Shown here: one piece after another, positions 51,460-63,412 of the stretch
How the letters are laid out: each line of letters starts with the position of its first letter
Position numbering within the stretch: position 1 is the stretch's first letter
Source of the DNA: JABDQA01 sp963824415
GTDB lineage: Bacteria; Desulfobacterota; Desulfobulbia; Desulfobulbales; Desulfocapsaceae
DNA length: 64,000 bases
Assembly: GCA_963824415.1 (NCBI GenBank)
Contig: CAWGPM010000014.1
Coordinates: forward strand, 261,879-325,878
Reading direction: 5' to 3'
The notes under the pieces: generated by a model
What the model was told of the DNA's origin: nothing
What the model saw: the letters and a program-made list of their open reading frames with translations, nothing else
The model's database searches: none
Position numbers and translations under genes: made by a program

Positions 51460-52386
51460 TCAGCTTTCCTTGTCGAGAATCAGATCGGTGCTCAGGTAGC
51501 GTTCGCCGGTATCGGGCAGAATCACCACGATCTGTTTACCGGAATTCTCCGCTTTTGCCGCCACCTGCAGAGCCGCCCAGGCGGCTGCTCCTGATGATAT
51601 GCCGCAGAGGATGCCTTCCGAGCGAGCCAGCAGACGCGCGGTCTCGAAGGCATCGTCATTGGTCACGGTGACAATCTCGTCGATGATGTCGGTATTGAGG
51701 ATCTCCGGGACAAATCCGGCCCCGATTCCCTGAATTTTATGGGGGCTGTGAGTACCGCCGGACAGAATCGGCGAATCGGCCGGCTCCACGGCCACTGTAT
51801 GCAGCGAGGGCTTGCGCTTTTTGAGCACTTCGGAGACGCCGGTGATGGTACCGCCGGTGCCGACCCCGGCCACAAAGATATCGACCTTGCCGTTGGTGTC
51901 ATGCCAGATTTCTTCGGCCGTGCTGGTGCGGTGAACCTCGGGGTTGGCCGGGTTAGCGAACTGATTGGGCATGAAGCTGTTCGGGTGCTTGGTCAGAATC
52001 TCCTCAGCGGCTGCAATGGCCGCCTTCATGCCGCCGGAGGCCGGAGTCAATACCAGTTCGGCGCCGAGATGTTTCACCAGCATGCGCCGTTCGATACTCA
52101 TGCTTTCGGGCATCGTCAGGATCAGGCGCAGTCCTTTTGATGCGCAGACAAAAGCCAGGCCGAGCCCGGTGTTGCCGCTGGTCGGCTCAACCACGACGGT
52201 GTCGTCGTTGATGAGCCCGTCGCGAATGCCCGCTTCGATCATCGATACCGCGATCCGGCACTTGACGCTGCCCATCGGGTTTCTTGACTCCTGCTTGGCC
52301 AGGATAGTGGCGCCGGTTTCACTGCCAAAGCGCTGCAGAGCAATCAATGGTGTACAGCCGTAAGTCTTGGTTAGGGGAAGGGACAT
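51460..52386 (-). CDS. cysK: Cysteine synthase A (O-acetylserine sulfhydrylase)
   Basis: 308 residues, normal length, with AGGAGG before the ATG. Active-site lysine in NPMGSVKCRIAVSMIE (the CysK motif), phosphate loop PTSGNTGLG, VAGVGTGGTITG and ILCGISSGAAAWAA. PLP-dependent; it makes cysteine from O-acetylserine and sulfide, which is abundant in a sulfate reducer. Sixteen bases downstream of the cysE-like gene, so the two-step pathway is linked. Confidence 0.95.
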   Translation of the reverse strand: MSLPLTKTYGCTPLIALQRFGSETGATILAKQESRNPMGSVKCRIAVSMIEAGIRDGLINDDTVVVEPTSGNTGLGLAFVCASKGLRLILTMPESMSIERRMLVKHLGAELVLTPASGGMKAAIAAAEEILTKHPNSFMPNQFANPANPEVHRTSTAEEIWHDTNGKVDIFVAGVGTGGTITGVSEVLKKRKPSLHTVAVEPADSPILSGGTHSPHKIQGIGAGFVPEILNTDIIDEIVTVTNDDAFETARLLARSEGILCGISSGAAAWAALQVAAKAENSGKQIVVILPDTGERYLSTDLILDKES

Positions 52387-52402
52387 GGGGTCCTCCTGGG
52401 TA

Positions 52403-53386
52403 TCATTTTGAGTTGTGGTAGATCAGCTCCGGTCGTTTGAGCAGAACCTTGGTTCCGGTACTGACGCTTTCGGTCAGCCAGATGTTGCCGCCAATCACGG
52501 AACCTGCACCGATCACGGTGTCACCTCCGAGAATGGTGGTGTTGGAATAGATGATCACGTCATCTTCCAGGGTCGGATGTCGTTTCTTGTTTTTCAGGCT
52601 TTCGCCGGCGTCGCGCGGCAGGGAAAGGGCGCCCAGGGTTACGCCCTGGTAGAGCCGCACGTTTTTACCGATAACCGTGGTTTCGCCGATCACCACGCCG
52701 GTGCCGTGGTCGATAAACAGACCCGGACCGATCTGGGCGGAAGGGTTGATATCGATGCCGGTTTCGCCGTGGGCCCACTCGGTCATGATGCGCGGAATGA
52801 TCGGCACCACGAGATTCTGCAGTTCGTGGGCCAGACGGTAGACGGTTATGGCCAGCAGGCCCGGGTAGCTGAAGATCACCTCATCCGAACTCTTCGAAGC
52901 AGGATCACCCTCCAGGGTGGCCCGGATGTCCTGAGCCAGCACCGAGGCAATATCGGGCAGGGCGCTGATCAGGGAAAAGGCTGCATTGCTGGCCCGCTCT
53001 TCGCATTTGGTGCAGGGCTGGTCCTGCCGGCGGCAGTCGTGCCGGATAGCCATGGCAATCTGCTCACTGAGCTTGTCGTAGAGCTCGGTAGTTTCTTTGC
53101 CGATATAATACTCGAGGTTCGAGGCATGCAAGCGCGCCGAGGTGAAGTAGCCGGGGAAGAGGATACGCCGGGCCTGCTTGATGATGTCGATGATTGCGCG
53201 GTGCGACGGTATGGCCACTGGGCTGACATGATCATAACACTCCTGGGTGCCCCAGGACTGCATCAGTCTGCTCACCACCTCGGGTATCAGATGGTGCCGT
53301 GAAGCGGCGCTGACCTGCTGGTGATCGCAGGCATCAGCGATCATCTTGATGTCGATCTTGTCGGGGGGTAATTTCTCTGTGCTCAT
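52403..53386 (-). CDS. cysE: Serine O-acetyltransferase (long EpsC/CysE type)
   Basis: 327 residues. N-terminal helical domain with HLIPEVVSRLMQS, then the left-handed beta-helix: GIDINPSAQIGPGLFIDHGT, VVIGETTVIGKNVRLYQGVT and hexapeptide repeats to the end. Conserved His and Asp of the catalytic site are in HGTGVVIGE. It acetylates serine with acetyl-CoA for CysK. The extra N-terminal length and a Cys-rich patch (CRRQDQPCTKCEERA) are unusual. Four-base overlap with metW. Confidence 0.92.
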   Translation of the reverse strand: MSTEKLPPDKIDIKMIADACDHQQVSAASRHHLIPEVVSRLMQSWGTQECYDHVSPVAIPSHRAIIDIIKQARRILFPGYFTSARLHASNLEYYIGKETTELYDKLSEQIAMAIRHDCRRQDQPCTKCEERASNAAFSLISALPDIASVLAQDIRATLEGDPASKSSDEVIFSYPGLLAITVYRLAHELQNLVVPIIPRIMTEWAHGETGIDINPSAQIGPGLFIDHGTGVVIGETTVIGKNVRLYQGVTLGALSLPRDAGESLKNKKRHPTLEDDVIIYSNTTILGGDTVIGAGSVIGGNIWLTESVSTGTKVLLKRPELIYHNSK

Positions 53387-54015
53387 GGTCCGGCCTCTTT
53401 TTCTATCATGAATATCCCATAGGTTGCCCTGAAGTTGCTCAAGACCTTGACTACACTGCCCTGGCTGGCGTGATGGTCGGTTTTGACCGAGATCTCTTCG
53501 ACGATACGATAACCAACATCCCGAGCGAATCTTCTGAAGTCCTTCAGGGTGATGACCCGGATGTTCGGGGTGTCGTACCAGTTGTAGGGCAGCTCGCTGC
53601 TTTTCGGTGCCATGCCTTTTATCAGCAACTGCAGCCGGATGGAATAGTGGCTGAAATTCGGAAAACTGACGATGAATCGTCTGCCGATGCGTGACAGCGA
53701 GTAGAGCAGACGAGCGGGTTCGTAAACCTGCTGCAGGGTCTGGCTAAGAATAACGTAATCGAAACTCTTATCCTGGTAGTCGTCGACTTCCTGGCTCATA
53801 TCACCCTGCAGCACGCTGAGTCCTTTGGAGATGCACAATGCGGCTTTCTCCTTGTTCTGTTCGATACCGACTCCTTTGACCTGTTTGTGCTCGGCCAGCC
53901 AGCCCAGCAGTTCACCATTGCCGCAGCCCAGATCAAGCACCCTGGAGCCCGGGGTGATCCAGGTGGCGATGACCCGCAGGTCAAAGCGCATGTTTTCAGT
54001 TTCGGGGGACACCAT
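53383..54015 (-). CDS. metW: MetW-like SAM-dependent methyltransferase-fold protein
   Basis: 210 residues from ATG 54015, which has GGAGG at good spacing inside the end of metX; an ATG at 53991 (MRFDLRVIA, the usual family N-terminus) is an alternative. SAM-binding VLDLGCGNGELLGWL and DYVILSQTLQQV. MetW usually accompanies MetX and is required for full homoserine O-acetyltransferase activity in some bacteria. Catalytic methyl-transfer activity has not been shown for the family, to my knowledge. Confidence 0.88.
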   Translation of the reverse strand: MVSPETENMRFDLRVIATWITPGSRVLDLGCGNGELLGWLAEHKQVKGVGIEQNKEKAALCISKGLSVLQGDMSQEVDDYQDKSFDYVILSQTLQQVYEPARLLYSLSRIGRRFIVSFPNFSHYSIRLQLLIKGMAPKSSELPYNWYDTPNIRVITLKDFRRFARDVGYRIVEEISVKTDHHASQGSVVKVLSNFRATYGIFMIEKEAGP

Positions 54016-55165
54016 CCAGAAATCCTCCAACCAGTTTGCCCAGGCGCGCGTCGGGAATCAGAAAGGCGTCATGGCCGCAGTCTGCTTCGATCTCACAGAA
54101 ACTGACGTCGAGATTGGCCCGTTTCAGGGCCTGGACCAGTTCCTTGGCCTGGTAAGTCGGGTAGAGCCAGTCCGATGAGTAGCTGATGACTAGAAATTTG
54201 GTGGCCTCCCCACAGATGTCCTGGATCGATCTGGCCGGCGCCTGCCGCTCCACCAGGTCGAAATAGTCGGACGCTTTGGTGATGTAAAGCAACGAATTGG
54301 CGTCGAAGCGTTTGACGAACTTGGAGCCCTGATAACGCAGATAGCTCTCGACCATGAAATCGACGTCGAAGCCATAGGAAACATTTGTTTTATTCTGCAG
54401 ACGGCGGCCGAATTTACGGCGCATGGCCTCGTCGGAGAGATAGGTAACATGGCCGATCATCCGGGCCACTGCCAGACCCAGATCCGGCGGTTCAGCACCG
54501 TAATAGTTGCCGCGGTTCCAGCGTGGATCGGCCATGATGGCCTGCCGGGCCACCTCGTTGAAGGCAATCGCCAGGGCCGAATGGCGCATCGTGGTGGCCA
54601 GCGGGATGGCTGAGCGGATCATTTCCGGGTAGCGCACACACCATTCCAGCACCTGCATGCCGCCGACCGAGCCGCCGATGACGGCGTGCAGGGTTGAGAT
54701 CCCCAAATGCTCGAGCAGCGTTTTCTGGGTTTCGATAATATCGCCGATGGTCATCATCGGGAAATCAAGGCCGTAGGGACTGCCGGTGGCCGGATTGACC
54801 GAGGAAGGTCCGGTGGAGCCCATGCAGCCGCCAAGAATATTCGCGCAAATGACGAAATAGGTGTCGGTGTCGAGTCCCTTGCCCGGTCCGATCATCGAGT
54901 CCCACCAGCCGGGCTTGGCGTCGACGCCGTCCTCCTCATAGAATCCTGCAGCGTGGGAATCGCCGGAGAAGGCATGCATGACCATGATCACATTGTCGCG
55001 CTTTTCTGAGAGCTGTCCCCAGGTCTCGTAGGCGATGGTGATCGGTCCGAGCCTGGCGCCACTTTCCAGCGTCAGTTCGTGCGGCGGTTCGGCAAAGGTG
55101 TGGAATTGCTTTTCCACGACCCCGGCTGAGCCGACCTGCAAATGAGCTGCGCTGATTTTGTTCAT
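53996..55165 (-). CDS. metX: Homoserine O-acetyltransferase
   Basis: 389 residues of alpha/beta-hydrolase fold. GAR LGPITIAYETWG region near the N-terminus, HAFSGDSHAAG, nucleophile elbow GGSVGGMQVLEW, the late Asp in SYSSDWLYP and His in CGHDAFLIP form the catalytic triad. Makes O-acetylhomoserine for MetY. The gene follows metY by 15 bases and overlaps metW. Confidence 0.94.
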   Translation of the reverse strand: MNKISAAHLQVGSAGVVEKQFHTFAEPPHELTLESGARLGPITIAYETWGQLSEKRDNVIMVMHAFSGDSHAAGFYEEDGVDAKPGWWDSMIGPGKGLDTDTYFVICANILGGCMGSTGPSSVNPATGSPYGLDFPMMTIGDIIETQKTLLEHLGISTLHAVIGGSVGGMQVLEWCVRYPEMIRSAIPLATTMRHSALAIAFNEVARQAIMADPRWNRGNYYGAEPPDLGLAVARMIGHVTYLSDEAMRRKFGRRLQNKTNVSYGFDVDFMVESYLRYQGSKFVKRFDANSLLYITKASDYFDLVERQAPARSIQDICGEATKFLVISYSSDWLYPTYQAKELVQALKRANLDVSFCEIEADCGHDAFLIPDARLGKLVGGFLDGVPRN

Positions 55166-55180
55166 GGTTTCAGCAGGTGA

Positions 55181-56461
55181 TCAGGAGATTGCCTGCTCCA
55201 GGGCCTGAGCAATGTCGCCGATGATGTCGTCGATATGCTCGATGCCGATGGAAAGCCTGACCATTGATTCCGTAATTCCCGATTCGGCAAGCTGCTCGGG
55301 GGAAAGCTGGGAGTGGGTGGTCGAGGCCGGGTGAATGGCCAGTGATTTGGCGTCGCCGACGTTGGCCAGATGTGAGATGAGCTGCAGAGATTCTATAAAT
55401 TTCTGGCCCGCCTCGAGTCCGCCCTTGATGCCAAAGGTAACCATGCCGCCGAAACCATTCTTCAGGTACTTTTTGGCATTGTCATGTCCCGGTGATCCCT
55501 GGTGACCAGGAAAGTAGACCCAGTCGACCCGGGCGTCGTCTTTCAGAAAATCGGCCACGGCCCGGGCATTGCTGCAGTGGCGTTCCATGCGCAGTCCCAG
55601 GGTTTCTATACCCTGCAAAAAATACCAGCAGTTATCGGGAGTGATGCTGGCGCCGAGGTTGCGCAGCGGGACCAGTCGCATTCGCAGAATAAAGGCCACC
55701 GGATTGAAATCGCCCAGGTCGTGCGCATAGCGCAGACCGTGATAGGATGAATCGGGGACGTTGTAGAGGCTGAATTTGGGATCGGTCCAGTTGAAGCGGC
55801 CGGCATCGACGACGATGCCACCGATTGCGGTGCCGTGCCCTCCCATCCATTTGGTCAGCGAATGGACCACCACATCGGCACCGTGATCGATCGGCTTGAA
55901 TAAGCAGGGTGGGGTGAAGGTCGAATCGACAATCAGGGGCAGATTATGGTTTTTGGCGATGGCTGAAATGGCGTCGAAGTCAACCACATTGAGAGTCGGG
56001 TTGCCGATTGTCTCGCAGAAGATTGCCCTGGTTTTGTCGGTAATGGCAGCGGCGAAATTCTGGGGATCCTCGGGATCGACGAAGACGACTTTGATGCCCA
56101 GTTGCGGCAGGATCGAGTCGAACTGAATATAGGTGCCGCCGTAGAGATTGTTGGCGGCGATAACCTCGTCGCCCTGGGCGCAGATATTGATGATAGTATA
56201 AAAGATTGCCGAGGTTCCCGATGCCAGGGCCAGAGCAGCGGCCCCGCCTTCGAGCTGGGCCACCCGCTGTTCGAGCACATCCTGGGTCGGGTTGCCGATC
56301 CGGGTGTAGATGTTGCCGAGCTCTTTGAGCGCAAAGAGATTTGCGGCATGTTCGGTATTTTTAAATACGTACGAGCTGGTCCGGTAAACCGGCACCGCTC
56401 TGGACAGGGTGTCCTGATCTATGGTCTGACCGCCGTGCAGGGCGATGGTTTCGAATTTCAT
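55181..56461 (-). CDS. metY: O-acetylhomoserine sulfhydrylase
   Basis: 426 residues, PLP-dependent Cys/Met-metabolism family. N-terminal FETIALHGGQTIDQDTLSRA, active-site Lys in VVHSLTKWMGGHGTAIGG and the C-terminal HPASTTHSQLSPEQLAESG are typical of MetY. It makes homocysteine directly from O-acetylhomoserine and sulfide. AAGGAG precedes the ATG. With metX/metW it forms a direct-sulfhydrylation methionine route. Confidence 0.95.
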   Translation of the reverse strand: MKFETIALHGGQTIDQDTLSRAVPVYRTSSYVFKNTEHAANLFALKELGNIYTRIGNPTQDVLEQRVAQLEGGAAALALASGTSAIFYTIINICAQGDEVIAANNLYGGTYIQFDSILPQLGIKVVFVDPEDPQNFAAAITDKTRAIFCETIGNPTLNVVDFDAISAIAKNHNLPLIVDSTFTPPCLFKPIDHGADVVVHSLTKWMGGHGTAIGGIVVDAGRFNWTDPKFSLYNVPDSSYHGLRYAHDLGDFNPVAFILRMRLVPLRNLGASITPDNCWYFLQGIETLGLRMERHCSNARAVADFLKDDARVDWVYFPGHQGSPGHDNAKKYLKNGFGGMVTFGIKGGLEAGQKFIESLQLISHLANVGDAKSLAIHPASTTHSQLSPEQLAESGITESMVRLSIGIEHIDDIIGDIAQALEQAIS

Positions 56462-56504
56462 CTAACTCTCCTTGATGTGTTGATTGTGCGGTCGGCAGCG
56501 ATTA

Positions 56505-57104
56505 CTATTTGCTTTGGGCCGCCGCACCCTGTTTTACCTGGTTGATAAAGTCCTGCAGCCCAATACCGTTAACCGTTTTATAGCCGGGATTGATGGCCAG
56601 GACCTGCTGCCAGATCTCGATCGCTTCAGCGGTTCGACCGAGGTCGTAATGCAGGACGATTCCCTGGTTGAAGCGTGACTGGGTGTGCCCCGCATCCATT
56701 GCCATGGCCTTGGTGAATGCCTCGATGGCCTTCTCAGGTTCTCCCGAGCGGCGGTACATAACGCCGAGATCGGTCCACAGATTGGCATCTCCGGAATGGA
56801 GTTCCAGTGATTTGGTATAGGCACCGATGGCTTTTTGATACTGATTGGAATCAAAATAGAGATGGCCGAGCTGGGTCCAGGCGTTGAAATTTTCCGGATT
56901 GGCAGTAACCTCTGCTTCCAGGTTCAGGATCGCCTGGGCTTCCTGGGCGGCTTGGCCTGACTGCTGGCTGATGCTTTGTCCGGGCTGGTTGCCGCCGGTT
57001 TTGAAAACGGTAAAGGCCACACCGGATAAAAAGCCTGCTATAAAAACGATAAGCGTCGTCAGATAAAGCGTCTGTTTGCTGACGGTTGCCTGATTTTTTT
57101 CCAT
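56505..57104 (-). CDS. Membrane-anchored TPR protein
   Basis: 199 residues. One N-terminal transmembrane helix (about 12-34, LYLTTLIVFIAGFLSGVAFT), a Gln-rich linker, then three TPR units from about 62 to 175 (NAWTQLGHLYFDSNQYQKAI, NLWTDLGVMYRRSGEPEKAI, QSRFNQGIVLHYDLGRTAEA). The repeats face the periplasm or cytoplasm depending on topology. Resembles CcmH/NrfG-like or PilF-like scaffolds, but no assembly partner is adjacent. Same strand as, and 43 bases upstream of, metY. Confidence 0.8.
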   Translation of the reverse strand: MEKNQATVSKQTLYLTTLIVFIAGFLSGVAFTVFKTGGNQPGQSISQQSGQAAQEAQAILNLEAEVTANPENFNAWTQLGHLYFDSNQYQKAIGAYTKSLELHSGDANLWTDLGVMYRRSGEPEKAIEAFTKAMAMDAGHTQSRFNQGIVLHYDLGRTAEAIEIWQQVLAINPGYKTVNGIGLQDFINQVKQGAAAQSK

Positions 57105-57442
57105 GTTTACACTCTGATTATTGGTCTTGGAGAATCGCGGGAATGTGCAGTTATGAACGTATGTCCGAAATTAAGCTGATATTTCCATATAATAGACATG
57201 AATCGGAGAAAGTGTACACTGTGCCGGCATATATTTTCACGGCCTGCTCCCAGCGAGCGGCGGTGGACAGAGCGGCGCTTGATGGGCATCGTTGAAGAAG
57301 AGCTCAGGTTGGACCGCCCCCGCCGCGTAATCAAGCTCTCATCAAACGCAAATGAGCTCTGGTCTTTACCAGGGCCACACTGGTATACATAAATGATGCT
57401 CTTGCCATGCTGGCGAGGCAGGCTCTTTTTGGAGGAACAAGT
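57105..57442. other. Intergenic region between TPR gene and glgP
   Basis: 338 bases between divergent genes. No RNA gene or repeat recognised; the region likely carries both promoters. The glgP ribosome site GGAGG is at its end. Confidence 0.4.
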
Positions 57443-59935
<2,493 letters not shown>

Positions 59936-59994
59936 AACAGAAACAGAGAAACACTACCAGATAGGTAAGGTGGGATCTGGGTCGTAAAGCTTCA

Positions 59995-60030
59995 GAGTTA
60001 CCCGCAAGAAAAGTATCTTGCGGGTAACTC
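59995..60030. terminator. Perfect 15-base inverted repeat between convergent genes
   Basis: GAGTTACCCGCAAGA, loop AAAGTA, TCTTGCGGGTAACTC. No T run follows on either strand, so it may be a stem that stabilises mRNA ends or a weak bidirectional terminator. Confidence 0.45.
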
Positions 60031-60064
60031 TTGCTGTCGCAGTCTGCAGTAAGTCAAGGCAAAG

Positions 60065-63000
60065 CTAAGAGGGTAAGTCGGCATCCTCGACGTCAGGAAT
60101 CCACATGGCGCCAAAGTCCCCGGAATCCTCCGTAGCGGCAACATCTGCCGAGGTTACCATGGGAGCATCTACAATATCCATTTCTGTTTGCAGGAGGCCA
60201 GTGTCAGCAATAAATGGCTCCGTTTCAACAGATGGAAGAATGAACTGAGAAGTTTCACCGACATCTGTACTGTCACCGAATAGCGGTTCGCTATTCTCCG
60301 TAGTCTGCGTTTCGGCGATGGACATGGATTCAGCACTACTGGTGCTGTCCCCGACAGCTGCTTCGGCGGCAGTCGCCGGTTCGTCTCCGCCAAAAAGCTG
60401 GATTGCAGGGTTTGCCGGTTGAGATGATTGAACTTCTGCCAATTGCTCTTGGGGTTGAAGTATTGTTGTTTCTGGGGTTTCAGGTGTATCCTCAGCCAAC
60501 ATGGTTTGACTCACTGCAAATGATATTACCGCAGGGGCGGCGGCGGATTGAGTTGCGGCTTGAGTATCTGATGGATCAGGAGCAATATCTCCACTTGTGC
60601 TGTTCTCATCAACGATCAGAATAGTGTCGGACAAGGGATTACCCTCAGAATCCACCAGGGAAACAGTAAACTCCTCTTGAGGTGCAACCCAGTCAACGTT
60701 TTTTACATAATAGTCAGAAGAGTCGCTGCTAGAGTCTGGCTTATCTGCATTGTTGCTATCCTTGTAATGGGTGGCTGTAAAAACAAGCGTTTCGAACAAT
60801 ACATCTTCACCTAAATCTATAGTAACCGACCCGTTGCCCTGGTTTAAGGTAATGGTATTTTCGTTTATATAACCTCCCTCAATAAAGATACCGTTCTCAT
60901 CAAATGCTTCCCAATACCCCGATTCACTAGAATGACAGGGGCCTTCATCTGCAAATAGCCAGGTAACATCAACAGTCGCCTTTTCCACGGGGGCGTAAAA
61001 TTTAATAGCCAGTGCCTCTGATTGATCCGTATCAGGGGTATGGTTGATCTCTTTTGCTCTATTGCCACCATTTTCCCCCTCAACACCAACTCCTCGATTG
61101 TTATCGTAAAATAGCGTGCCATCAGCTTTACTCAAATTCAGCGTACCATCGGGGTTGGTATAGGCATCATTATCCAAGCCGAAGTCAAAGGCATAAAGAG
61201 CAAGGGGATCTTTAGGGCTGTTAGTTATATCGGCAAGTGCAGCTTCACTCTGGTTTGGAGTGTATTGGTAATATCCGTCTTGGAAAATTAACAGTGAGCC
61301 GTAAAGAGTTATAATTGTAGTCCCGTTTTTATCAACCGTCGCAGTTTGAGATTGGCCATTTTTATCAGTGTAAGATATTTGACTTACCTTGGGGTCATCA
61401 TCATAAATGGTGATATCGACTGTCGCCGTGTCGGTCTGACCGCCACTGTCGATAATTGTATAGGTAAAACTGTCTGATCCATAAAGACCGGGTTTAGGAG
61501 TATACGTTAACGTACCATCACCGTTATCCGAGACACAACCGATTGCACCTTGGCTAAAACTTTTTAAAGCAAGTATGTCCCCTTCATCATTGCCGTCATC
61601 ATTAGTCAACACATCGATAGGCGCAGTTGCTTTGTCTTCGGTGGCTACTACCAAATCGTCATGAGCCGTGGGTGCTCTTCCCAGAATAATATCGGGGTCG
61701 ATATCGTCGCCGTAATTTGTAATAAAATCAGAGAAATTAGTTCCGGCGGTTGTAATGATTGTGCCATACCCTGAACCATCGCCTACGATGCTGTCATCGG
61801 GTGGACAGATGTCGGTATTATTCAGTGCCTCCATCGTGTCGGCACTCACCATCGCAATAACACCATCTCCTAGGCCAATTTGATCAATATTATCAATGCC
61901 GATGGCGCTTAGGTCAACCTCGCCAGGAGTTTTGAAAATGAGCGTGTGATTTCTGGAACCGATACCAACAAGTTCTTGAACATCGACAAACTGATCCGGC
62001 CTGAAACTAACCTCGCAGTGTAATTCAATCCGCTCAATGCCGGTGACGACGGTTTGGGGTTCAGTAAAATCGGCATCTCCATAAACAATAAGTGTGTCGT
62101 AATCACCTTCACCGTAAATTTCCCTGTCAGCAAGGTGGGGTACAACAAATTTGCTTCCTCCACTAAGATCATTGCCTGCCTCGTCCAGCCCTATATAAAC
62201 GTCAGCTCCAAAGTCACCCCAGACGACGAAGCTGTCGTTACCGGCGCGCCCGTACATGGTGTCAGCGCCGCCTGCACCAAAAATAATGTTATTCGCAGAG
62301 TTTCCGTAGATGATGTCGTCACCGTCAGTACCGATAAAGAGAAGTTGCAAGGGGGAATATGGGGCAGCAAGAGGCTCCTCTTCAAGTATTTCTAATGTTG
62401 CAATCGGTTGAACAGCTCCAGGTTGACCAGATTCTGGCGTAGATTCTTGCTGGGCAGGCTGAGCCTTTGGCGGGGCCTCTATTATGGGGTTAAGCGCTTT
62501 TTGTGTACTGGTAAACAGCAGTTCTACATCTGAGTCTGTTGATGATTCAGACGTATGGATGGAATAACCTTTATACTCTGTAAAAACCGGGTCATAGAGG
62601 TGCAAGGGTTTAACGAATGATATACCCGGTGCCCCTGCAGGTAAACTACCGCCAGCGCCTGTATTCAAATTGTCCAGAGCAGACAGATCCCCAGACTCGA
62701 TTGCCTTTTCAAGGTCTTGGCTTTGTTGATCAATATTATCCTCACCAGATTCCCCCGATGAAGGATCGCCGACATAATCATCATCGGGCTCTTCGGATCT
62801 TGATTCTGCTTCAGCGTCCTCCTGCCTTGTTACAGAGAAAGGGACCGCCTTGAGTAATTCTTTTCTCTTTTCATCGAGTAGTATCTCTACTTCGCGATCA
62901 AAATCATTATTGCGATTAACGGTAATTGATTGCCCTGGTTCATTCAGATACCGGCGATCACCTTTTAAATTGAATATAACAACAAAATGATTCAGACCAG

Positions 63001-63412
63001 GTTTTATCAGGGTGTATGTGTCTCCCGACTCAGTTGATTCAGCAACAACATCGGTTCCGCGTATCCCCAGAGTGGTCAATGGTGATTTTATTTCGAACTT
63101 CTCCGGGTTTTCCTCGGCTATTTTTCCGGTTATGGTGCGCAGGGTTCCTTCGGTGAGATTGAGCAGAATGGATGAAGCTACGTTCGGGTCGGCATCGAAG
63201 ACATAGTTGTCGATCGATATTTCCGAGTTCTGCCCCTGGGACAACATGGTGTCGTCGGTAAAGCGGACTTCGAGATGCGAATTTGCCTCGGTGATCAGGA
63301 CTGCACCCTTATATACAGGGCCGTCAAGTTCAACCTGCATAACCTGCCCGTCAACCTTCTGGGTGGCATTTCCGCTAAGAGCGACAATTGTTCCGACGAT
63401 TGGAGTCTGCAT
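60065..63412 (-). CDS. Large FecR-domain / RTX / cadherin-like protein
   Basis: 1115 residues from ATG 63412 with GAGGAAG upstream. No signal peptide. Order: FecR-like domain about 35-135 (VRFTDDTMLSQGQNSEISID, SPLTTLGIRGTDVVAES); acidic linker 195-260; RTX calcium-binding repeats about 361-397 (GTDGDDIIYGNSANNIIFG, GRAGNDSF); cadherin/VCBS-like tandem module about 579-670 (TAHDDLVVATEDKATAPIDV, GSDSFTYTIIDSGGQTDTAT); a beta-rich region; and a Thr/Ser/Glu/Gln-rich tail. Lack of Sec signal with RTX suggests type I secretion, giving a cell-surface adhesin or extracellular protein. No secretion genes adjacent. Codon use is more A+T-rich than neighbours in the middle third. Confidence 0.8.
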   Translation of the reverse strand: MQTPIVGTIVALSGNATQKVDGQVMQVELDGPVYKGAVLITEANSHLEVRFTDDTMLSQGQNSEISIDNYVFDADPNVASSILLNLTEGTLRTITGKIAEENPEKFEIKSPLTTLGIRGTDVVAESTESGDTYTLIKPGLNHFVVIFNLKGDRRYLNEPGQSITVNRNNDFDREVEILLDEKRKELLKAVPFSVTRQEDAEAESRSEEPDDDYVGDPSSGESGEDNIDQQSQDLEKAIESGDLSALDNLNTGAGGSLPAGAPGISFVKPLHLYDPVFTEYKGYSIHTSESSTDSDVELLFTSTQKALNPIIEAPPKAQPAQQESTPESGQPGAVQPIATLEILEEEPLAAPYSPLQLLFIGTDGDDIIYGNSANNIIFGAGGADTMYGRAGNDSFVVWGDFGADVYIGLDEAGNDLSGGSKFVVPHLADREIYGEGDYDTLIVYGDADFTEPQTVVTGIERIELHCEVSFRPDQFVDVQELVGIGSRNHTLIFKTPGEVDLSAIGIDNIDQIGLGDGVIAMVSADTMEALNNTDICPPDDSIVGDGSGYGTIITTAGTNFSDFITNYGDDIDPDIILGRAPTAHDDLVVATEDKATAPIDVLTNDDGNDEGDILALKSFSQGAIGCVSDNGDGTLTYTPKPGLYGSDSFTYTIIDSGGQTDTATVDITIYDDDPKVSQISYTDKNGQSQTATVDKNGTTIITLYGSLLIFQDGYYQYTPNQSEAALADITNSPKDPLALYAFDFGLDNDAYTNPDGTLNLSKADGTLFYDNNRGVGVEGENGGNRAKEINHTPDTDQSEALAIKFYAPVEKATVDVTWLFADEGPCHSSESGYWEAFDENGIFIEGGYINENTITLNQGNGSVTIDLGEDVLFETLVFTATHYKDSNNADKPDSSSDSSDYYVKNVDWVAPQEEFTVSLVDSEGNPLSDTILIVDENSTSGDIAPDPSDTQAATQSAAAPAVISFAVSQTMLAEDTPETPETTILQPQEQLAEVQSSQPANPAIQLFGGDEPATAAEAAVGDSTSSAESMSIAETQTTENSEPLFGDSTDVGETSQFILPSVETEPFIADTGLLQTEMDIVDAPMVTSADVAATEDSGDFGAMWIPDVEDADLPS

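Noticed and set aside
57105..57442. SAM riboswitch serving the met genes
   Set aside because: The SAM-I core and other consensus blocks are absent.
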